From positions 1 to 61,322 of the forward strand of contig CDMY01000512.1 in the NCBI GenBank assembly GCA_001179505.1: a stretch of DNA of 61,322 nucleotides. The letters run 5' to 3'. The translations under genes and the position numbers were made by a program. This DNA is from Vitrella brassicaformis. Taxonomy: Eukaryota; Sar; Vitrellaceae. The notes beneath the pieces are model-generated. The model was not told the DNA's origin. It ran no database searches and worked only from the letters and a program-made list of their open reading frames with translations. Every line of letters begins with the position of its first letter. The first letter of the stretch is position 1. Of the stretch, positions 1-9,243 are shown in pieces.

Positions 1-8
1 CCACCGAG

Positions 9-150
9 TGCTGCAGGGCTCCCCTGTTGAAAGTGGGACCCCCCAGGACGCAGAGGGCTCCCCCAATGCTGATGCAAAGCTCCCCTGCTGGAGAAAGACC
101 TCTACAGGAACAGAGAGGCCTCCCCCGTGTGCTGCATGCCACCTCCCCCC
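9..150. repeat. Short tandem repeat, about 60-nt unit
   Basis: Two imperfect copies (about 9-66 and 67-129) each begin tgctg, continue with gctcccctg about a dozen bases later, and end in cagag(a)ggc-tccccc. A third start (tgctgcatgcc at 130) decays into C-rich sequence. Bases 150-301 are C-rich then G-rich with no reading frame I can support, and probably hold the promoter of the first gene. Confidence 0.6.
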
Positions 151-301
151 CTCCCCCTCCCCTGTTCTAGGGTGCATGCCCTACTAAAACAGAGATGGGG
201 GAGGGGGGTCGAGAAGCGGGGGAGCAGGGGAGTGGGGGCGGGGGAGGGTACGGCCCCCATACAATATTACCGCATTTTGTCTTTTCCAGCCCCGCGGCCA
301 C

Positions 302-1433
302 ATGACGACGTACGAGAGGGGCCAAGACACTGGCAAAGGCCCCGGCAAAGGCACGCCGGCCGACAACCGTTCCGCTGCCATGGCTCTCCCCAACATGCCG
401 AAAGCCTCGCTGCCGTCTGCTGAAGACTCAAGGGACGAGAAGCGCCACTCGGTGTCCCCCACTCTGACCGGCTCGCCGCCTTTCATCGCCACAACGATGT
501 TTGGCTCGCCCTCGTTCAAGCCGGTCATTTCGCCCCCCGGCAGCCCATCTGAGGGCACTATTCCACGGCTCACCAGCCCGCCGCCATCCACCATGGACCA
601 GGCCGACCCGTCTCAAGGGCGGCAGCTGCGGCCGAGGCCACACACAGCGGGCAAGAGTTTGCCGACCTACCGTCTCAGCGGCACAGCCCTGTCCCCCAAG
701 AAGCAGTCAGGACAGCAGCAGGGGCGGGGCAAGGGGGGCATGAGGCTGGGCAAGGGCGGGAAGGGCAGCAAGAGCCCTCCCAAGCAGAAACAGCGGCTGG
801 CGATGCTGATGGCCCGACGCAAGGCACTCATGCGCAAACCGTAAGCAGCAAGTCCAGCCAGTGCGGCATACATTCCTCTCCTTGTCTGTGTGTGCACTGT
901 TTTGGTCATGTAGGCACGTGATGTTGAATCTGGCCATCTCCTCTCCGCCCCGAACACCGCAGCACGACCAGTCCAAGGCACTCATCACCCGGAGCACACA
1001 CAAGATGAAGCGTATCTCGGCCGTGCACCAGGAGAACAAGCCCGTCGGTGACCACCACTCGACGGACAACAAAAAGTTCGACATCTTCCGCCCGTGCCAT
1101 TTTGGCTTCGGTTGGGATGAGAGGACTGGGTACCCCATCCTGCCTGCACTGGAGGTGAAGGTCTGGAGTAGCTCTCCAGCCTCCTCGACACCCGATCGAT
1201 GGCTCACCTTCCGGCCAGAGTACCTTTTCGGAGACCTCACGAAGAAAGCACGGGGGAAGGGGGGAGACAAGGGCGGCGAAGGCAAGACCGCATATGGCGG
1301 ATCGCAGGAACAGGAGAGCTCGGGGATCGCTGCGGGGAAGAAGCAGGGAGAGGGGCAGGAATTGAAGGGGCCTGCCGAAGAGGAGATAACGGCCATGACC
1401 CATGACACGGACATCAAACACGAAGATGGATAG
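302..1433 (+). CDS. Hypothetical basic, Ser/Pro-rich protein
   Basis: Two exons, 302-840 and 914-1433. The 73-nt intron starts gtaagc and ends catgtag, and the phase is kept across it (phase 2). The product is about 352 aa. The N-terminal 140 residues are rich in Ser, Pro and Gly with motifs such as SPPGSPSEG and look disordered. Residues 140-180 are strongly basic (KGGKGSKSPPKQKQR, then MARRKALMRK). The second exon holds a more ordered stretch with aromatic residues (FDIFRPCHFGFGWDER) and ends in a Lys/Gly/Glu-rich tail. I recognise no family. The basic patch could be a nuclear or nucleic-acid-binding region, but that is a guess. The ATG at 302 is the first in frame. A cryptic acceptor at 962 would break the frame. 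Confidence 0.6.
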
Positions 1434-1789
1434 ATAGATAGACTTGATGGAGGGGGAGAGGGGGGATCGGGGGGCATGGCACACACGGATAGATGGATGG
1501 GTGGGTGCGGATGGACGAGACAGACATGTTTTCTTTTGTCTCCTTGGGTGGGGGACACAGAGAGAGAGAGATAGACAGAGGGAGGAACGTACAATGAGAC
1601 ACTCCATCGATCGATCGACGACAAGAAGTAACGAATGATGAATGAACAATGGATGAGTCCACAGACGAAAGAAGAAATCCTGTGTCTCTCTCCCCCAGCA
1701 AAGCAAGCACATCTGTCCTTAATGTAACGTTCCATCAACCCGAGCGGGAAACACAAGAAAACTCCACCCCCCCAATGAATGCATTGACA
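1434..1789. other. Intergenic, simple repeats
   Basis: Spacer between convergent genes. It holds gata/gatg microsatellite-like runs (about 1428-1505), an (ag)n run near 1559-1572 and (atcg)n near 1606-1618. No supportable coding sequence. Long antisense frames here (for example 707-1756 on the minus strand) read through the repeats and the gene above and look spurious. Confidence 0.5.
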
Positions 1790-3785
1790 TCACGTCTCCC
1801 TCTTCCCACAGCACTCGTCGCAGGGATAATCCCTCACCTGCTCCCATAGTTGCACACCTTCCCCTCTCTCCCGAGTGGCTCCCTTATCCCCGAAGAACGC
1901 CGCTCTTTGTCTCTCATACCATGCCAGATGGGCCTCAGCAGCCGTCACGTTGTCGATGCGGATGCCCGACCACGCATTGACCCCTTGATTACCGCTGAGG
2001 GAGTCGGGAAAAGCACAGTGGTGCTCACACGACTCGACGAAGGCTGCCCTCCCGTCCAGTGGCGATGATTGTGATAGCCTCCTTCGTCTTCTGGATGTTA
2101 GTCGAAGACCAGGGGGCCTCTGGAGGGCTTGAGTGAGATTTCCCAGCACTAGAGAGCCGTAGATTTTTGTCCTCGTGCCATTATCTCCATAGACATGCCC
2201 GAGGAACTGGGCTAGCTGGAAGCAGAAGGGGTGTGGAATGATGGGTGGCATGGTTGTTCAATTGCGGCTCAGCCGACCTACCTGAATGCGGTCATATATT
2301 GATTGCACCAGGAACATCGGCGTCTGCACGTAAGAGGCGACGTTCTGGGCAAAGAAACACTCCCACCCAGTGGAGCCGCGGCCCTTATCTGCATCCACAG
2401 AATCGATGGTTCCGCCTCTTATGTTTCCGGCTTACAGTCTCTGACGCACTCCTGATTGACAGCTGACGACGCATTCGTGCTCTCATATATCCTGCAGCGC
2501 AGTGGAAGCAAATGGCGGCCGTTTCACATTAGTGTCTCTCTCTTGTCCATTTACCCACTGACCATTTCATGGTCTTGGCGTACGAGTCATACTTGGTGTT
2601 GGCTGCGGGAGCAAACCATTCCAGAAAGAAACTGCAGAGCGATCCACACAAACACACATCATGCGATTGATCCGGCCATTCATGTCTCCCCAGCGCTCGA
2701 ACAAAAACCTACCCGCTGTCTGGCAATGCCGTCACGAATGTCTTCTCGGGCAGCAGCTTCCCCAGCCAGTCGACATTGAGCAGCACACCCAGCCCGCCCG
2801 CACTGCACCCCGAGATGACGACGTCTGTGGCGCCGTTCATCCCCTGGTTCTCAAGGAGGTCTTCAAATATGTCTACCAAGAGGCCATGACCTGATCGTCA
2901 ACACACAAACTCCATTCAGGCTGTCAATGTGTTTCTGATAAGTCTCAATGTGTGTCGCACCTTTGAAGTAGAGGTCCACTGGTTGTCCATCTTCTTTTGT
3001 GTAGACCACTTTGTCCTTCAGATTTGAGCTGTATGAGCTGCCATCGCAGTACCAGATCCACACCTGCACGCACACAAGACAAACACCCATCAATCCCTCT
3101 GCACGCTTCCTCTTATGCCTCTTGGCCCATCTTACGTAGTTCCAGTCGTGAAAGAGTGGGTTGGCCTTGGCATCTCGGTTGAAGTAGGCACTACTTTCTT
3201 CCATATCGACGAGGTTCGGCGCCAGCCTGCTTGTGCCATAGGGCGTGGTCGCACGCAGTGCACAGTGATCGGTGACGAATTTGGTGTCCTCGGACTGGTC
3301 CAGGGTGCACCAGCCACCTTGACAGAGACACCCAGAGGGATTGCAAACACCGCGTCATGAGGCATGAATGTCTGTATTACCTCCCGAGAGGTGCACGAGC
3401 CACTTGTCGATTGACCGCATTGCTCCCTGGCTGAGGTGGTAGGCGGGGGGCGAGCCGTCCAGACATGAACCGTGTTTGCCAGACGTCACATGCCTGGATG
3501 CATCAACAACACAACACACCACAGACAGATGCCATCAATGCACCTGCAATGCGCCGACCCTCACTTGTTTCCGGAGGCCATAGCAGCGATAATGAGCGTA
3601 GTCACGAGGATGCCAAGCATTGTGACCAGCAGCACGACGCTCGCAGCCGTGCTCATCCATGGCAGTGCCGGCCTCTCCTCCTTGACTGTGATTCGTCTCG
3701 GCTCGGCGTCCGACTCATCGGCCTCAACTTCCTTGGAAGAATCTCTCCTCCCCGAACCTGAGCGATACACGTGGTACGCCAACAT
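1790..3785 (-). CDS. Pectinacetylesterase / Notum-family hydrolase, membrane anchored
   Basis: Carbohydrate-esterase-like alpha/beta hydrolase. Exons read on the minus strand: 3785-3565, 3493-3381, 3317-3136, 3063-2961, 2890-2713, 2631 to about 2560, about 2478-2436, 2388-2282 and 2215-1790. The border near 2480-2560 is uncertain. The N-terminus has about 48 cytosolic residues then a hydrophobic anchor (AASVVLLVTMLGILVTTLII), so a type II membrane protein is likely. Family motifs appear in order: CLDGSPPAYHLSQG, GGGWC (split by an intron), WYCDGSSYSS, LYFKG, the nucleophile motif SGCSAGGLG, GFFLEWF, GWECFFAQNV and a C-terminal ESCEHHC. The catalytic Ser is present. Family members deacetylate pectin in plants or remove the Wnt lipid in animals; the substrate here is unknown. 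It is divergent from the glycosyltransferase at 3912. Confidence 0.88.
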
Positions 3786-3911
3786 AATCGCTGGCTCTTT
3801 CTCCGCTTGAGTTTGTGAAAATAATACGTCCGCTTGAGACGCGGAAGGGGGCAAGACGCCCACATGATCATTGCATGTGTTTACATGATTTCGGCCCTTG
3901 AGCTGATTGAA
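3786..3911. promoter_or_regulatory. Putative bidirectional promoter region
   Basis: Only 126 bp separate the inferred start codons of the minus-strand pectinacetylesterase-like gene and the plus-strand glycosyltransferase, so their 5' control elements must overlap or lie in each other's leader. No TATA-like box stands out. This is inference from spacing only. Confidence 0.4.
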
Positions 3912-6176
3912 ATGACGACGCTTTTGCTGCTTTTGGTGGCCGTAGAGTGGTTGGTGGGTGTGGTGCATTGCCTGGAGGAGTGTCCGTCATCCGTTGGGCA
4001 CGACTGGGACAAGTACGGAGAAGATCTGTACATCTGCCGGTCGCTGGTGTTCGCGGGACACACTGAACAGAGCAAGGTAAAGGCAAGAAAAGAACAGCAG
4101 TGGGAACACAGACACACAAGAATGACCCGTTTGCTGTGCTGTGGGCAGGTGTGTCACATAGACCTGTTGGCGTCTGTCCTCCGTGATCTGCCCACCGCCT
4201 TTGAGTGCCCGCTTGGCATCGCGTCGGCGTTCTTTTCACTCGCACACATACTCACATTTCAGGTTTGGTTTGCAGGTCATCGACATTAATGGCGCGGATG
4301 TCCCTCATTGTCTTTCCCTTCTTCCTCCCCGTCCCGTGCAGGGCTTTGTTCGGCGGCCTCTCGCTCTGATCCAGCTGGGCTTCATCTATGTGCAGAAAAA
4401 CAGAGGTGGGTGGGACGGATGCCTGGCGGAGTGAGCACTGGCTCAGCAACATGCATACATACTGGTGCTCTCAGGTTTCCGCGAGTCGACTGCCTTCCCG
4501 GTGCAGGGATGGGATATGCTGCTGGCCGGCAGAGCACTCAGGTGGGTGTCAAGATCCACCGGACGGACGTCAGTGCAACAACCGTTCGTTGTGTGCGTGT
4601 GCGCTTTGTCAGGGAGCGTGTGGAGGTGCTTGATGCGCCATTCACGGTGGATGTGCCCAAGACGACCAGACGTAAGCTGGAGAGGGGGGGAACGTTTGGC
4701 TGTCTTCTCACTCATCTGACCGATGCAGTTGCTGGTGAGAACATCGCCATTCTGTCGATATGTGGCTACGACGCGCAGCAGCCTGTGCGCATGCTCGGTC
4801 GGTCGGTGAGATCGATGCCGTCCGCTGTCCAGTCATGCACGTGTGGAGGAGGGGGGATGCGTGTGTCTGTTTAGGGAGCGAGAACCACGCCATGTACGCC
4901 GCCCGTCATGGGTACACCCTCTACCAGCTCAACGAACCACAAGACACAACCAGGTGGGAAACACGGGACAAGTGAGTACATCCGTGTATTCCGTGTACAT
5001 GTGAGTGTGCAGGTCTGGCTTCTGGTGGAAAGTGGCAGCTCTGCGGCGCGTCATGAAGCCAGGCAGGCAACCCCATTCCACCCTCCATCCACGCACACAC
5101 ACACAACGCACGATGGATGCCTCTCCCTCCCTCCCTCCCTCCCTCCCTCCCCCAGATGCCCCGCACAAGCACACATGGGTGTTGTGGCTCGACTGCGACG
5201 CCTTCTTCATGGACCCCCACCGCACCATCGACTCCATCATCGCTACTTACACACAGCGCTCACCCCCAAACCCCACACCCATAGCCACACACACCACCAA
5301 TGCCACCAATGCGACTGCGGTTGAGCTGCTGATTGCCGACGACACAACGGGGCTCAACAACGGCGTGTTTGCGATGCGGGTGGGTGCGTGGGGCCGGGCG
5401 TTTGTGGAGGAGTGGTGGAAGAGCTATGCGGTCTTCGACGAGAGACACAACTGCTCCGACCAGGCCAGCATGGAGGTCAGTGGTGGGTGGGGAAGGAGCG
5501 AGGGATGGAGGGATATATGCGATGCATCGTCTGTATGCTGTGTCAGTATTTACTGCTGCACCAGAGGGCGTTGGCGTTGTCAAGGATAGGAAAGAAGGGC
5601 GATTTCACCGACGAATGGCAACCGTGGCCACCGCAGGTCGATCATTGCGACCATTCCTCGATCTCATGTGCATCTTTGTGCATCTTCTCCATGTCTCGAC
5701 GGGCTGTGCAGGTGCGCATAGTGCGTCAGAAGCATTTGAATTCCTTCCACAGCGCCACGGCATCGCTCGTACTCTCGAGGCAAGCACGCCACATACACGG
5801 GCGCACGAATGACCGCGTCTCTAGACTTTGCAGGGAATGGCAAGAAGGCGACTTCATCAAACACCACCCAGGTGGCTGTGGATGCATAGAGGGCGGATGA
5901 AGGAGGAGGGCAGAATGAATGCGCCGACGACTTTTCTGTGGTTTGTATCATTGTGTGTGGGCAGGTTGTCACTACTACAAGAAGCCCTGCCAGCAGCTGT
6001 ACTTCCAGGCACACCAGTACTTCTACACACAGCTGGTGAAGGACAGCCAACAGCCCACAACACCGCCATCATTATCGCATCAGAATGCTTCCACCACACA
6101 GCAGCTCGACAGCAGTAGGACATACAGTGAGGCTGGCAGTAGTGTCCCGACGGTTGTGGGCGTAGCGAGTGCATGA
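3912..6176 (+). CDS. GT34-like (GMA12/MNN10) glycosyltransferase
   Basis: About 11 exons. Exon 1 (3912-4076) encodes a signal peptide/anchor (MTTLLLLLVAVEWLVGVVHC). Later exons carry CGYDAQQP, NHAMYAARHGY, then WVLWLDCDAFFMDP with the DxD-type metal/nucleotide-sugar site (DCD, near 5190), LLIADDTTGLNNGVFAMR and EEWWKSY. The C-terminal GDFIKHHPG-G matches the GT34 ending GDF..H.PG. The order and spacing fit galactosyl/xylosyltransferases of the GMA12/MNN10 family, which act in the Golgi lumen. The exact sugar donor cannot be told. Introns at 5063-5155 and 5780-5833 appear to use GC donors. The protein ends in a Ser/Thr-rich tail. An earlier in-frame Met at 3864 is possible, but the hydrophobic leader starts at 3912. 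Confidence 0.82.
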
Positions 6177-6300
6177 CCGAATGACATGTGTGCATGACCC
6201 ACACCGAATTGTCACATCAGACATTACATATGTGAAGCCAACATTCCCCAGGTGGCTGCAGCTGCTGAGACACGTTTGACGCCCACTGCATCCGCATTGA

Positions 6301-6324
6301 CATCATGCCTCAAGAGGCATGATG
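6301..6324. repeat. Perfect 11-bp inverted repeat (hairpin)
   Basis: CATCATGCCTC and GAGGCATGATG flank a 2-base AA spacer. It lies in the 378-bp gap (6177-6554) between the 3' ends of the convergent glycosyltransferase and flavoprotein genes. The remainder of this gap holds a (tctg)n run near 6430-6455 and a (ccctc)n tract near 6512-6541. Confidence 0.75.
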
Positions 6325-6554
6325 CTGACACGGAGCCGGCGGGGATCCGACCTGCCTGAGGAACAGCCGAGGCCCAACATTACTGTGTCTGGACAGCCCA
6401 CCAACCCAACAACCCGCCAAATGTCATCCTCTCTGTCTGTCTGTCTGTCTGTCTTTCTCTCTCCCTTCACGACAAAACACAATGCCTACCCATTCACTCT
6501 CACGCCACACCCCCTCCCTCCCCCCCTCCCTCCCTCCCTCCGCTCTATGATCAT

Positions 6555-9064
6555 TCATGCCTCGTCGCCCATGTACGATGGCACGAGCCGCTTCCTCTTC
6601 TCCTTGGCGTGGACTATACCCTCCTTGCGCGAGAAGTGCGTCACGCGGCATGCGTCGAATATGTGTGGCTTGTAGATGGACCGCCCGCTCAGCAGACGAC
6701 ACACCTCCAACACGCCCTCCGTGATGGCCGGGTGCGGGTGCAACACCCCCTCCAGGTAACGCACAGAGTCGCCCTGACACCACCAACCACACAAGCGGAT
6801 GGATGGATGGATGAATGGGTGGATGGATGGATGGATGGATGCTCTCTCCCTCCCTTGATTGATCGCGCACCTGGGCAATGAGGAGTGCGGCCGATTGGAT
6901 GACGGCGGACGCATCGACACCGACAGCGCGCATGCCGAGGAGTTTTTTGTAGTCGTCGTCGGTGACGATCATCTTGACGAAGCCGCACCGGTCGGGGTCG
7001 ACGCGGCCAGTGTCGTGTGACAGGTTCCTGGGTGGGGACGGAGGGTGCATGTGTGTGCTGTGTGTGGGTGTGTCGAGTGTTGAGTGACGTACCAGTCGAT
7101 GACGGCTCTGTTGACCACATCGAGTCGAAGAGTGGCCACCTTGTGCGCTATCTGCCGACGACGCGCCTCTGTACAGGTACAGGGACAGAGAAAGCATCTG
7201 TATATGTATGTTGCTGTGTGTCGCATACACACCACTTTCATTCATGCCGACGCACGCCACTTCTGGTCTCAGAAACATGATACTCGACACGTTGTGGTAG
7301 TTGAGGGGCGTGGCGGGGTTCTTGTGGCCAAACATCATCTCCACCGCATACCTAACATATACACATTTACCCCCATCGACACACACGTGTCTGCCTGTTT
7401 GTCTGGCTCATCTCTCTCACCGTGCCTCCATTTCCGCCACACTCACGAGGCCCACGTCAACCGTCACATCGCCTGCAGCACTGATGTGCGGCGCCCCCGC
7501 CACAGCCAGGCTCTTCTTCTCCACCTCCAGTGCTCCCCCAGAGCCTAGCGTGACGCCCGCTTTCTCGAGAGCTGACACCCGTCCACACACAACACACGTG
7601 TCTGTATGGACCTGTACGGGTGGTTGTGGAGCTGTCTAGGTATGTGTGGCTACCGAGGGTGTCGGTGTTTGGCACTCTCCCGACGCTGAGAAGGACCTTG
7701 TCGACGCGTATTTTCTTCTCCTCGATGAACTCCTGTGTTTGTGGCTGTGCCTGTGGCTGGTCATCACTGGGGGAGGGGGGCAGCACCCCGATGGTCACCT
7801 CGACCTCTTGTTTGGCCTCGTCGATATCCACACCTGCCGGGCGAAGAGATCGGCGTTTGGATGTGTGTGGGTGTGGGTGTGAATGGCTAGCCGGGTGGAT
7901 GGTTGTACCTATGACTTTGACGTTGTTGTGTATGTGCACGCCCCCCATGGCGAAGTTGGAAGTGATAAACGCCGCCAAATCCTCATCCTCCTGCCCGATT
8001 CAGCACACACACGCACATCCAGGTGCGCAGAAAAAAGGTCTGTACACACCACCCTCCCCACCTGCGGGAGCAGCCTCGGTCTTCTCTCGTTGATGAGGTG
8101 GACTTGAGAGAAGCCGAAGTTGCCAAATATGGCGGCGAACTCACAGCCGATCACACCCGCACCAATTATCATCAACCTGAGGCACCACATAAACACATAC
8201 ATCCACCCCCACATTACGGTGCGAACACTTGCATCTGTGCGTATGGCTATCCCTCCCTCCCTCTTTCTCTTGCTCACCGTTTCGGGAACTGGTCGAATGA
8301 GAGCAGGTGGTCAGATGTGACGACATACTTGCCGTAAACAGGGATGGACGGCAGCTCCCGCGGCCGACTCCCGGTCGCTATGAGGAAGTGCTCTGCCTCA
8401 ATGACCCCCTCGTGCCCTTCCGGCCCCCTCACCCCCAGCCGATGTTTATCGAGAAATTTGGCGTCGGCCACCTCCTGCCAGTCGACCATGCCTCCGCCGC
8501 CGTCCTCCCTGGCACTGTAGCGCATCCTCTTGCTGAGGCCCGCCAGGTGCATCTCGAAGTGGTGCCGCTTGAAGTCTACCGACTCGCCCACAGACGTCTT
8601 GATGTGCTGATATGTCCGCGCTGAACGATTGAGGGAAACAGAGGAAACGTGTGCCTATGCCGCATGCGGCGTTGTTTGGCACGTACTTGATTCTGCGTCT
8701 TGCACATCGGGGTGGTATCTCTTGTTGATGCTCTGCAGGTGTCGGAATTGCCGCGACAGTTGCCACATGACCTTGCTCGACAAAGCACCAGCAGCAAGAC
8801 TCGCCCCGCCGAGCGGGCCCTTGTTCACCAGACACACCTGGATGGATCAATGAATGACAAACAACCAAACCACAGTCGTCGGCACATCATGACCTGGCTG
8901 ACACTGACCTTTCTGCCAAAGTCCCATGCTCTCACAGCAGCGGCGAACCCAGCAGCCCCGCCGCCCACGATGCAGAGGTCGTATCGACTGCCTGCAGCAG
9001 TGGCCTCTGAAGCAGCGGTGGACGCGGATGATGACAGCAGCCGACGAAAGATAGGCGATTTCAT
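6555..9064 (-). CDS. Pyridine nucleotide-disulfide oxidoreductase family flavoprotein lacking the redox cysteines
   Basis: Multi-exon. The N-terminus (MKSPIFRRLLSSSASTAAS) is Arg/Ser-rich without acids, like a mitochondrial presequence. The FAD Rossmann motif YDLCIVGGGAAGFAAA follows. Where lipoamide dehydrogenase and glutathione reductase have GG-C-x4-C-xxSK, this protein reads GGASLAAGALSSK, so both redox Cys are replaced. Then come ATGSRPR, the NAD(P) motif IIGAGVIGCEFA, SVGRVPNTDTLG, the second FAD motif with AGDV (HISAAGDVTVDVG) and a dimer domain with LRPEVACVG and VLHPHPAITE, the active-site HP-type His motif. Overall it looks like dihydrolipoyl dehydrogenase or soluble transhydrogenase (SthA). 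Without a disulfide it could act only as a hydride-transfer/diaphorase or transhydrogenase-like enzyme (inference). Start chosen at 9064; exon 1 is 9064-8909. Confidence 0.85.
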
Positions 9065-9243
9065 CTCTGAGTGTGAGATGTCAGTGGCTCCACACACAAT
9101 GTGTCACTCGCGTCGAGTGTCCACGCCTTGCGATCCTTGAGGTCCTCAGGCTCTTTGAGCTTGCGTTTTTCCCTTCAGCCCCCACCCTTGAGGCCTGAGG
9201 CTGTTCCCCCCTACTCTTTTCCAGCGAGCAGCCACAGCAAGCA
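9065..9243. promoter_or_regulatory. Putative shared promoter region
   Basis: This is the 179-bp space between divergent start codons of the flavoprotein (-) and the cyclic-nucleotide-binding protein (+). No element is recognised; the call is from spacing alone. Confidence 0.35.

Noticed and set aside
707-1756. 349-codon minus-strand open frame
   Set aside because: It runs antisense to both exons of the first gene and through gata/tctct repeats, with Ser/Pro/Leu-biased composition and no domain.
6783-6840. Possible coding repeat (Trp-Met-Asp)
   Set aside because: A (gatg)n microsatellite lying in an intron of the minus-strand flavoprotein gene.
6424-7386. 320-codon minus-strand frame treated as a single exon
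   Set aside because: It reads across several exons and introns of the flavoprotein, including gatg repeats. Only parts (DDYKKLLGMRAVGVDASAVI) are true coding sequence.
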